Shown here one piece after another: positions 16,855-23,580 of a stretch of 23,580 nt of DNA; position 1 is the first letter of the stretch, and the number at the start of each line of letters is the position of its first letter. Made by a program: the position numbers and the translations under genes. The notes below the pieces were generated by a model. That model was given only the letters and a program-made list of their open reading frames with translations, made no database searches and had not been told where the DNA came from. Where the stretch lies: positions 1 to 23,580 of the forward strand of contig PWNM01000007.1 of the NCBI GenBank assembly GCA_003557825.1, given 5' to 3'. Source of the stretch: Candidatus Hydrogenedentota bacterium. GTDB taxonomy: Bacteria > Hydrogenedentota > Hydrogenedentia > Hydrogenedentales > SLHB01.

Positions 16855-17726
16855 TCCAGGCGGCAGAGACGACGGAAGGGACCGATATAGGGGTTCCATG
16901 GGAGAGTGATCTGATGAAGATGGGGAAAGGAAATCCACTGACGGACCATATGCGAGCCAAATGATCGGGCCCTGATTCCTTCCAATCAAGCGCAACTTTG
17001 CACCGCGGGGGTTGAAAGAGGGAGGGGCCTAGCGCCCCCGGTGGATTCCGGTTTCATAAATTCGATCAACAATGGGGTTCATTTGCAAGGACCTCCTGCC
17101 AGAGTGTATGGCAAGACCAACTCCCCGGAGGCTATCACAGAAGCCGCAGAACCGACAAGGAAGATCGGCCCAATTAGCCGCAAAAAGGGCTCAACAGCGC
17201 TCGCTGATTACTGTGCTATGCGGAGGCGGGCGGACGCCGAGTCTCTTTTCGATCCAACCGCTAAATCGAGCGGCAGTTCATACCTAATGGAGCTGACCGG
17301 GAGCAGTTTTGGGTAAATCGGACCTTGAGGGGGCCGTCAAAAGATCCCGCTTTACCTTGGCCCGCAGACTCGACACAGGGAGACGCTGTGAGGGGCCGAA
17401 TCCCATCAATCAGCTACGCCCATGAAGCTGACACCGTGAACGGGTTCTTTCAGATTCTTAACTCATAAAATCAAATCGTGCATATGCGATAAGGCATGGC
17501 ATGCGCTACACTTAGATTCGTTCAAGCACTTCAATACCCATCAAGCTGCAGTATCCATCAAGCTGTGAGGATTGGCCTGACAGCATTGCTGGAACATTCT
17601 TTTCATGAACGCCCTCTTCCGCGCCACAGGTTCTCCTTGCGGCAAAGCCCGCTCTGGAACAAATCCACATCGAACTCATGACTCCGAATTCTATCGAAAA
17701 TTTAATCTAAAAATCCTCACCTAAGA
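16855..17726. other. Long intergenic region without a supported gene
   Basis: About 870 bp between the promoter region of symporter 2 and the small plus-strand gene at 17727. A 91-codon plus frame (17041-17316) and a 61-codon plus frame (17496-17681) exist, but neither has a recognisable motif, signal peptide or family resemblance. An 11-bp direct repeat, CCATCAAGCTG, occurs at 17538-17548 and 17554-17564. The length suggests that the region holds relics of lost genes or divergent control elements. No RNA gene was recognised. Confidence 0.35.
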
Positions 17727-18140
17727 ATGAAGGATCCAAAACAGTCGCCCCCGGCAGGAGTTCTCACATTCAAAGCGCTCGTTTTATCAGTGGCCCTCCT
17801 GTCCACGGTCGATCAATTGGAAGCAAAGGACGCCGTGCATCCGAGCGCGAAGCACATTACCCTGCCCCTGGCCAGTGCACACGTCTTGCCGACCTCCTAC
17901 GGGATCGAATCTTGGATCGAAAACGGTGACACAATTATGTTCAAACTGGATCGACCGCGAAAGGTTGCTGTCGTGCCAAACTACGACGAAGCATGGCAAG
18001 TATTCGTTGATCTTGCGGAGGACCACGAGCCCATTCGATATTGGGCAGATGGGCATGATCAATTCGTGAATCGCCCGAATTTCAGAGGTCACAATGCCCT
18101 TCAGGAACTGTCGGAGGGGTATAAAAACGGCATGGCATGA
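17727..18140 (+). pseudogene. Probable N-terminal stump of a second secreted beta-helix enzyme
   Basis: A 137-residue frame with a signal-like N-terminus: a hydrophobic stretch ALVLSVALLS followed by a polar region. The rest resembles the N-terminal beta-sandwich of GH28/GH49-like secreted enzymes: GIESWIENGDTIMFKLDRPR, then KVAVVPNYDEAWQVF and ALQELSEGYKNGMA. In proteins of this type I recall, the sequence continues after SEGYKN with a short strand and then the beta-helix. Here it stops with TGA at 18138-18140 and no helix follows. I therefore favour a 3'-truncated gene. The alternative is a small secreted protein complete as it is. It lies convergent to the TIM-barrel enzyme gene, with a hairpin in between. 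Confidence 0.45.
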
Positions 18141-18234
18141 AAATCCCTTTCGATATTAAACTTAGGCAGAAAGATGCCCTCTCTCGGAACGGGCTCCTGA
18201 CCGCAGGCAAAGATCTCTTTATTGAGTTTACCCT

Positions 18235-18256
18235 GGGCGCTCAGGTTTGAGCGCCC
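18235..18256. terminator. Hairpin between convergent genes (possible bidirectional terminator)
   Basis: GGGCGCTC at 18235-18242 pairs perfectly with GAGCGCCC at 18249-18256 around a 6-nt loop. It stands between the convergent ends of the stump at 17727-18140 and the enzyme gene ending at 18294, the expected position for a shared terminator. Neither strand has a T-tract after the stem, so it may instead protect mRNA 3' ends. Confidence 0.5.
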
Positions 18257-18293
18257 ATAGTGCGAAGCAAGCGGTCAAGAGGGTCTTCATGTT

Positions 18294-18563
18294 TTATTCC
18301 ATTGAGTAAAACCAAGCCCCGTTGGCCAACGAGCCATCACCGTGCCGATACAGCCACTGGTTCGAAGCAGCAGACCAGATCCATGGCGCGTATCCCTCGG
18401 AAATCCAGCCCCCGGGCAGGATGCCAACCGCTTCCTGCGACATCCCTACAGGGTAAAACCAGAATCCATTCGTCGATGAGCCCGCTTCGGGCATGTAGAG
18501 CCACTGGTTCAAAACATCCGACCAAACCCATGGGGCCGATTCATCAAAATACCAGCCCCCTAA
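18294..18563 (-). repeat. Two tandem Trp-rich repeats at the C-terminus of the TIM-barrel protein
   Basis: The last 90 or so residues hold two units of about 40 residues. Unit 1 runs through GGWYFDESAPWVWSD, NQWLYMPEAGS and GFWFYPVG; unit 2 through GGWISEGYAPWIWSA, NQWLYRHGDGS and GAWFYSME. The shared pattern is GGW, APW(V/I)WS, NQWLY and (F/A)WFY. Such W-rich tails occur, as far as I recall, at the ends of secreted proteins of Opitutae-like bacteria. They may act in surface anchoring or glycan binding; the function is not established here. Confidence 0.7.
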
Positions 18564-20354
18564 GAGGGTGTCGGCGTGCTCCCGCCGGACTTCCACGAGA
18601 TGGAACTTGTCGTCGTTGTCATCGGAATTTACCAGAGCAAGATCTGCCCCCATCGGCCCATTCCGCGCAAGGACGGCGTCGGAAAGCGTGACCGTACGGG
18701 TCTTCCAGATCCCATCGCCTTCGGCCGTTACGCTGAAAGCCACGGCCATCTCCTCGCCCCCGTTGTCGTAGTGCAGTTCCCAGGTGGAGCCCTCGAACTC
18801 ATCAAAGTAGATAACGGTGACATCAAGCGACGAGGGCGGCGAGTTGATGAACCCGTCGACAAATTGGAAATACATCGCATTCCGCCCCGTGCTGTTTTCA
18901 AAGGCGCGGGCAAAGCGCCCGTAGGGTTGGTCCTTCGAACCCACGCGCCACCAGCCAAAACTGGTACCGTTGGGATCTAGTTGGACCATGTGGCGACGAT
19001 AATTCCGGTCGATAACGTTCCAGACCACATCGTTCAGCCCCTGAGAATTGAGGAGGTATTGGTTGCGATTAAGATTTTGCACCGCGTTTGTGTCTTCATT
19101 GGCAGCGCCGTAGGCAGCATGGGCCTCAAGGATGGCGTTGATGCGGGCCGTGTTGTTCCGGTTGGCCGGTCCGCCAAAATCACCCGGTGGGAAGCGCTCG
19201 GCGTCCGAGTAATCCAGCACATCCCGTAGGGCGACAAAGGCATACGGGGAGGTCTCCGGGCGTTTGTAAAAGGCATGGCGGTGGGAGAACTTGAAGGCCT
19301 CAACAAAGTCTCCGCTGAAAAAAATATCCGGACAATTCGTCTCCCAGCTGTCGAGGCCACGGTCGACACTGGAAACGGCCGTCCAGTAGTAGTGCCACTT
19401 GAGGGCGGCCTCGGCCATGGGCGTCCTTGCCCACCTTCTGTCGTTTTGCTCCCCCCGGACAAACTCCGGATTACCGCCCCAGCGCGGCGGGTCGGTTGTT
19501 CCGTAAAAGAGATCGCGCTGATTTTCATCCTGAGTGCGCTCATTTGTGTCCATATAACCGATGGCAATGGTGAACTGCTGTTTGCGCAATTGACAGTTGA
19601 AGTTGTCCTTCATCCAGGCACCGTAGAGCATCTCCCCGCGAAGGCGGTCATTCACCCCCTGCAGCTCATTGGGATTGAGCCCATCATAGTCATCAATGTT
19701 CCAGAGGAAGCGGATGTCGGTCAATTGGGGGTGGGCATCGAAAGCGGCATACCAGGCCAAGGTCGCGTCTTGCATGTAGGCAAGATATTCCGTCGAGTTG
19801 ACCCGGTACTGAGGAGGGACAGTTCCCTTGTAGAGCTGACGGTCACCCGTGGAGGCAAAGCCCGGTTGAAAAAAGGCTACACGTTCGAGCCATTCCTCCG
19901 GCAAACTGGCCAGGTAGGCGGTGAATTCGTTCATGAAGTCCGTTAAGATCTCCATAAACTTGGGTTCCAGGTAGTAAGGATAGACCTCTCCATCTGTATC
20001 CACCACCCGTGGCACGCCCTTATCATAGACCCAATCCGGCGTCGACGGGTGCCCCACCCACAAAACAGCGTAGTAGTAGAGGTCCGACTCGTAGACCCGC
20101 TGGAGCGCCTCGCCTATTTCCTCGAAGGCATAGGAGCCGGGAGTTGGTTGCAGATAATTCCAACGCAAGCGACCGGCCTCACCGGCCAGAAAGTGGCTGT
20201 AGGGGGAGAGATTGTAGGCTTCCCCAAAGGTATTGAACCACACCCCCGCCCACGGAGGACGCTCACTGAGCGGTTCCTCGCGCTGGCTGGCATGGCTCAA
20301 GGAGAAGAGGAGCAGCCAGATAACTCCTGTAAGGATAGTTTTTCTAATCTTCAT
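18294..20354 (-). CDS. Secreted TIM-barrel-like glycosidase candidate with C-terminal Trp-rich repeats
   Basis: A 686-residue protein with a signal peptide (MKIRKTILTGVIWLLLFSLS, then HAS). I do not recognise a named family with certainty. Residues about 35-500 look like a (beta/alpha)8 glycosidase: RLRWNYLQPTPGSY (62-75) resembles the strand-2 region of GH42-like enzymes (R-x-x-W-x-x-x-x-P-x-P-G-x-Y), and FFQPGFASTGD (161-171) sits where such enzymes carry an acid/base motif. RGEQND (near 301) and LDSWETN (near 338) contain acidic residues that could serve as nucleophile. Residues about 510-590 form a beta-sandwich, carbohydrate-binding-like module (VTVIYFDEFEGSTWELHYDN to FHLVEVRR). Two tandem Trp-rich repeats close the protein. 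The ATG at 20354 lies 27 bp after the beta-helix gene, so they are probably co-transcribed. A beta-galactosidase- or carrageenase-like role is an inference from context. Confidence 0.72.
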   Translation of the reverse strand: MKIRKTILTGVIWLLLFSLSHASQREEPLSERPPWAGVWFNTFGEAYNLSPYSHFLAGEAGRLRWNYLQPTPGSYAFEEIGEALQRVYESDLYYYAVLWVGHPSTPDWVYDKGVPRVVDTDGEVYPYYLEPKFMEILTDFMNEFTAYLASLPEEWLERVAFFQPGFASTGDRQLYKGTVPPQYRVNSTEYLAYMQDATLAWYAAFDAHPQLTDIRFLWNIDDYDGLNPNELQGVNDRLRGEMLYGAWMKDNFNCQLRKQQFTIAIGYMDTNERTQDENQRDLFYGTTDPPRWGGNPEFVRGEQNDRRWARTPMAEAALKWHYYWTAVSSVDRGLDSWETNCPDIFFSGDFVEAFKFSHRHAFYKRPETSPYAFVALRDVLDYSDAERFPPGDFGGPANRNNTARINAILEAHAAYGAANEDTNAVQNLNRNQYLLNSQGLNDVVWNVIDRNYRRHMVQLDPNGTSFGWWRVGSKDQPYGRFARAFENSTGRNAMYFQFVDGFINSPPSSLDVTVIYFDEFEGSTWELHYDNGGEEMAVAFSVTAEGDGIWKTRTVTLSDAVLARNGPMGADLALVNSDDNDDKFHLVEVRREHADTLLGGWYFDESAPWVWSDVLNQWLYMPEAGSSTNGFWFYPVGMSQEAVGILPGGWISEGYAPWIWSAASNQWLYRHGDGSLANGAWFYSME

Positions 20355-20381
20355 GAACGCGGAATGTCAGGCAAGGAGCCT

Positions 20382-22535
20382 TCAACCGCCCTCTTCACGC
20401 GTAACCACCACGCGGGCGAAGCGGCGGGGAGGAAGGTGGGGGGCCTCGCTCACGACGACGCGCTCGAAGGTGTCATCGATCGGTGTGACTTCCTCCAAGG
20501 CGTCCGGTGAGGGGCCCCAGGCGTTGGGTTCGAGGGTTTCGGCAAACCAAACTTCGTAACCGATCTGCGGATGGGTGGCACTGCGGCGGCGGATGTAGGC
20601 GAGGCCCGCGCCACCCTCCCCGTCTTCCAAGACCAAGCTTGGCCAACCGGCGACGCCGTCGGTGGAGAGTAGTTGGCGATTCCGGGCGGTGATGGACTCG
20701 ACTTGGCCGGGTTCCGAGCCGATCAGGTTGAAGGCGTATTTGAGGAGATTGGACACTCCGTCGCCGGCGGCGGCCTTAAAGTCGTCCGCGCCGTCAGGGG
20801 CAAGATTGTGCGCGTCGCGAAACTTTTGCAGACTGGTCTCGCGCTCGTGCGGGCCGATGTCGAAATCATCGCCGGAAGGGATGGTCCCACCGAAAAAGTC
20901 CTGTTCACCCACATCGATGGAGCCAAAAGCGGGCGTGCGCAGATCGAGGCCGGCGTTGCGCAAGGGCGAGTCGACAAGGAGGCGAAAGGCGGGCATTTCT
21001 TTCATTTCCGCGACCGACTTTGGTTGTGCCCCTTCGACAAGATCCACGATGCGGGGATCCTCCATGAGGCCGACCGGTTGGCCGCCGAGCATCTCCGGCG
21101 CGCGGGGTGCCTGTCGCCAATCATCGAGGGTGTGAAAGGTCGCATCTCCCCAGACCCACCCACCGCTATAGTCACCATCGACGGCCCAGTAGACGTTGTT
21201 TTGAAAGTCAAAGTAGTTACGAGCCCAATTGCGGTCGATGTCCACAAAGCGCTCGCCACCTTTGACCACGAAAACATTGTTCCAGAACCGTATCCCGGAC
21301 ATGGGACCCGACTGCCAAACGACAGCCGGTCCCCCCGTATCCTTTTCGGTATAGACGAGGTTGTTGTAGACCTTGACGTCTGTGATCGTGGCGGTCTCCC
21401 CGGCGCCTTTCCAAAAGTGGAAACCCGCCGCCATGTCGTTCTCAATGCGCCGGCCGTCGCGCCAACTTATGTTATATCGGAAGGTGGCGTTTTTGATCGG
21501 TGGACCGTGGGCGAACGCGGCCATGAGGTAGCCGGAGCCTTCGTTGTTGTAAGAGTAGCAGTACTGTATGACGGCGTTTGTGGCGCCTCCATCGATATCG
21601 AAACCGCCGCCGTCCTTCACGCCGGGCGTGGTTCTTTGATCGTGCACCAGAGACCGCTGGATCGTCACCGAATCGGAACCCCAGGTCCAGATGCCTACCG
21701 GACCCCCGCCACTCCGGGTCCCCGCCGAACCGCCGTTGTGGTGAGCGTAACAGCGATCGATGAGCCCACCAATGACGCCACTCATGATGATACCGCTCCC
21801 GCTGTGGCCGGTGGTCTTTCCAGGATTGCCGGTAACACCATGGACCTCGCAATCGCGGATGATGATGTTGCGGTGCGATTGCTGTGTTTCCGAGCCCGGA
21901 TACATGCCATAGGTGAAGATACCGTCCTCGAGGATGGTGTGGACGAGGTTATGCTCGATGAGCACATCTGCGAAACCGGAGAAGCTGCCGTCCGTGGCCC
22001 ATGCTCCTATATTGATGCCAAAGCGCAGCTCCCGCATTTCGCAGCCCCGGATGGTGAGGCCGGCAATTCTCGTATCTCCCGGAAGATCAACAAAAGCGGA
22101 TACACCAGCTTTGCTGCTGCTGTCGCGCCCAACGCCCTCGAGCACGAGATTCTCGATGACAATGCCTGCCGTGTTATACACCTCAATGGGATGCACGTCC
22201 CCGGCAGGTTTGATGATTGCGCGGCCCTCACCGTAGCTACCGACCACGATGGGGTTGGTGGCGCTGCCCACGTCCTCGGCGAGGAAACGCAGCCCGGTAT
22301 CGGTAAAGGTGGCGCCCCCTTCCAGCAGCACCTGTTCGCCTGCCACAAACGAATGAGCGTTGACCCGCCCGAGGCTACGCCAAGCATTCTCCGGCGAGAG
22401 GCCGTCGGCTTCATCGTCGCCCTCAGGGCTGACGTAATAGGTCGCCGCCGAGTCAGACAGGGTATCTTCCCCCTCCTGTGCGAATGCAGCGAACGGAGCG
22501 GCGAGCAGGGTCAGAAGCAGCAGTGATCTTTTCAT
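20382..22535 (-). CDS. Secreted right-handed parallel beta-helix protein
   Basis: A protein of about 717 residues, probably a polysaccharide-active lyase or glycosidase outside the cytoplasm. A signal peptide (MKRSLLLLTLLAAPFAAFA) precedes the typical opening YYVSPEGDDEADGLSPENAW. A long series of beta-helix coils (about 90-520) follows, with NIIIRDCEVHGV, SVTIQRSLVHDQ, NAVIQYCYSYNN and VKVYNNLVY, and then DIGPHE, which often closes such domains. The C-terminal 130 residues form a separate module starting with DGVSNLLKYAFNL, seen in verrucomicrobial secreted proteins. I cannot name the catalytic family: GH141-like, PL6-like or others are possible. The ATG at 22535 is preceded by GGTGAAG, a modest ribosome-binding site. 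A GTG at 22547, overlapping the upstream stop as GTGA, is the alternative start. It is followed after 27 bp by the TIM-barrel gene. Confidence 0.82.
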   Translation of the reverse strand: MKRSLLLLTLLAAPFAAFAQEGEDTLSDSAATYYVSPEGDDEADGLSPENAWRSLGRVNAHSFVAGEQVLLEGGATFTDTGLRFLAEDVGSATNPIVVGSYGEGRAIIKPAGDVHPIEVYNTAGIVIENLVLEGVGRDSSSKAGVSAFVDLPGDTRIAGLTIRGCEMRELRFGINIGAWATDGSFSGFADVLIEHNLVHTILEDGIFTYGMYPGSETQQSHRNIIIRDCEVHGVTGNPGKTTGHSGSGIIMSGVIGGLIDRCYAHHNGGSAGTRSGGGPVGIWTWGSDSVTIQRSLVHDQRTTPGVKDGGGFDIDGGATNAVIQYCYSYNNEGSGYLMAAFAHGPPIKNATFRYNISWRDGRRIENDMAAGFHFWKGAGETATITDVKVYNNLVYTEKDTGGPAVVWQSGPMSGIRFWNNVFVVKGGERFVDIDRNWARNYFDFQNNVYWAVDGDYSGGWVWGDATFHTLDDWRQAPRAPEMLGGQPVGLMEDPRIVDLVEGAQPKSVAEMKEMPAFRLLVDSPLRNAGLDLRTPAFGSIDVGEQDFFGGTIPSGDDFDIGPHERETSLQKFRDAHNLAPDGADDFKAAAGDGVSNLLKYAFNLIGSEPGQVESITARNRQLLSTDGVAGWPSLVLEDGEGGAGLAYIRRRSATHPQIGYEVWFAETLEPNAWGPSPDALEEVTPIDDTFERVVVSEAPHLPPRRFARVVVTREEGG

Positions 22536-22543
22536 TATTGTCT

Positions 22544-23580
22544 TCACCGTTTTGGGGCGACGAGCTGGTCAAATTCAATGGCAGCCTTATAGGCCATCTG
22601 CTGCAGGTAGCTTTTTTCCTCACCGTGAAAGACCATCGTTGCGGGACCGCCATCCGGATCGAGCAGGTGGGGCGGTTCCCCGGTGGTCCTTGTTTCGGTA
22701 ACCGTGTCGAAGCTAAACCCTTCCGTGCTTTCGCCAAAGAAGGCGGCGTAAAACAAATTAGCCGTTAAGAAGGCGGTCCGCTGGTTAGGGTGGAAGTCAT
22801 TGTCGTAACGGAAGGTGAGATCGGTCCCGCCTTGCTGGATTCGGTTGATCGCGAGCGGAACGTGGACGACGGCCCGCGGCTCCAGATCTCGCGCAAGATT
22901 GATCGCTAACTTTAGGGTTCGATCAACATCGGCTTGATTGTGGGGTCCTGAGAGCGGACTTATCGCCGGGTGATTTTGGATGAACGGTGCAGTGAAGTAG
23001 AGGATGACTTCTGATCCCTGTTCCGCAGCGATCCCGGCCAAAAGGCGAGCATACTTTGCATAACCGGCATCGACATCGGCAACGTCATCCCGCCAACTCT
23101 GCAGGACGATGTAGTCCCAATGTGTCCGGCTGCTGCTCTTGAGTAAGTCCTCATGCCTCGATATCGCCTGCGAGATATGATTCTTAGGGAAGTCCTGCAT
23201 CCTATTCTGTCTGATGTCGGTCCAGAAGTCGACATATTCCTGCGGGGGCTCCTCAAGGGTCAGCAGACCCCTCATTGCCTCGATCCTTTCCCGGATCGCC
23301 GCGTCAGAGATCGTCGCCTCTTCGATAAACGTTTGCGTAAAGTAGTAGGTATAGTGCTGAAACAGGCTCTGCCCGCCGTAGGTGATGCGCTTCACCTTGA
23401 ACGTCGTACCCGGTCGGCCCTCTTCAAAAACTTCTTTGACCAACGCGGGCAACTCATTGCGAAAGGTGAAGCTATTGCCGATGAAGAGGATGTTTTTTAC
23501 CTCAGCCTGCCCGACCGACGCAGCCGCCTCCCGCAATTTCGCCGCCGTCTCCGGTTCCATGCCATCTGGAACAAAGGTGA
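22544..23580 (-). CDS. SGNH-fold hydrolase (partial, 5' end outside the window)
   Basis: A minus-strand frame that stays open to the right edge and ends with TGA at 22544-22546, giving at least 345 residues. ILFIGNSFTFRN is the SGNH block I with the candidate nucleophile Ser (codon 23471-23473). DYIVLQSW is a later core strand, and DNDFHPN supplies the Asp/His pair of block V (His codon 22791-22793, Asp 22797-22799). SGNH enzymes are esterases or lipases; in a glycan locus an O-acetyl or similar ester on the sugar is a likely target, but this is inference. An ATG at 23560 exists, yet the residues before it (TFVPDG) continue naturally into it, and no signal peptide is visible at that ATG. The true start is therefore probably outside, perhaps behind another domain. 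Its stop lies 9 bp before the ATG of the beta-helix gene. Confidence 0.8.
   Translation of the reverse strand, partial: TFVPDGMEPETAAKLREAAASVGQAEVKNILFIGNSFTFRNELPALVKEVFEEGRPGTTFKVKRITYGGQSLFQHYTYYFTQTFIEEATISDAAIRERIEAMRGLLTLEEPPQEYVDFWTDIRQNRMQDFPKNHISQAISRHEDLLKSSSRTHWDYIVLQSWRDDVADVDAGYAKYARLLAGIAAEQGSEVILYFTAPFIQNHPAISPLSGPHNQADVDRTLKLAINLARDLEPRAVVHVPLAINRIQQGGTDLTFRYDNDFHPNQRTAFLTANLFYAAFFGESTEGFSFDTVTETRTTGEPPHLLDPDGGPATMVFHGEEKSYLQQMAYKAAIEFDQLVAPKR

Noticed and set aside
17041..17316. A 91-codon plus-strand frame in the long intergenic region
   Set aside because: No signal peptide, no motif and no credible start context; it may be a relic, but this cannot be supported.
20673..22526. 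A 617-codon open frame on the plus strand opposite the beta-helix gene
   Set aside because: It mirrors the minus-strand gene, lacks any recognisable motif or signal peptide, and the minus strand encodes clear beta-helix repeats. High GC content explains the open antisense frame.
1..23580. CRISPR arrays, tRNA or rRNA genes, transposases or integrases
   Set aside because: None was recognised by reading both strands: no regularly spaced repeats, no cloverleaf-like ends and no transposase motifs.

Overview
The window most likely comes from a marine-type Verrucomicrobiota bacterium (Opitutae/Puniceicoccales-like). This is inferred from gene content: S1 sulfatases, SSS-family symporters, a hybrid two-component regulator, GH36, GH110 and parallel beta-helix enzymes, and a C-terminal module with the GDGVSNLLKYAF motif that I associate with secreted proteins of that phylum. 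Shine-Dalgarno sites are mostly absent or weak. I see no rRNA, tRNA, CRISPR array or intact mobile element. The whole window reads as a polysaccharide utilisation locus for a sulfated, probably alpha-galactose-containing glycan. It uses SSS symporters instead of a SusC/SusD pair.

Layout. 1-894: the 3' end of an unidentified gene, then a decayed WYL-regulator remnant. 895-3556 (minus): an exported GH36-like alpha-galactosidase, and upstream of it the N-terminal stump of a beta-helix/GH28-like enzyme. 4092-12651 (plus): a cytoplasmic sulfatase overlapping by 4 bp an SSS symporter, a broken GH110 alpha-1,3-galactosidase gene, and a complete hybrid two-component system (HTCS) of about 1277 residues. 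12735-16779 (minus): an SSS symporter with an unusually long internal loop, an exported sulfatase, and a decayed tandem copy of that sulfatase. 16780-17726: a long stretch without a supported gene; its left end, just upstream of the symporter, holds an inverted repeat and A/T-rich direct repeats. 17727-18140 (plus): a probable stump of a second beta-helix-type enzyme. 18294-23580 (minus): an SGNH hydrolase (running off the window), a secreted beta-helix protein, and a secreted TIM-barrel-like glycosidase candidate with two C-terminal Trp-rich repeats.

How the genes may work together (inference). Exported enzymes (GH36, beta-helix protein, TIM-barrel protein, SGNH hydrolase, sulfatase 2) would trim the polymer outside the cytoplasm. 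The two symporters would import the released sugars, and sulfatase 1, which lacks a signal peptide, would remove sulfate inside the cell. The HTCS would sense a breakdown product in the periplasm and switch the locus on. Sulfatase, GH36 and GH110 together fit a carrageenan-like sulfated galactan, but the substrate is not proven by the sequence.

The most striking property is decay next to intact genes. Five remnants are visible: WYL, two N-terminal-only enzyme stumps, a multiply deleted GH110 and an internally deleted sulfatase paralog. This suggests repeated deletion in a paralog-rich locus. The best candidates for new biochemistry are the TIM-barrel protein (18294-20354) and the beta-helix protein (20382-22535).
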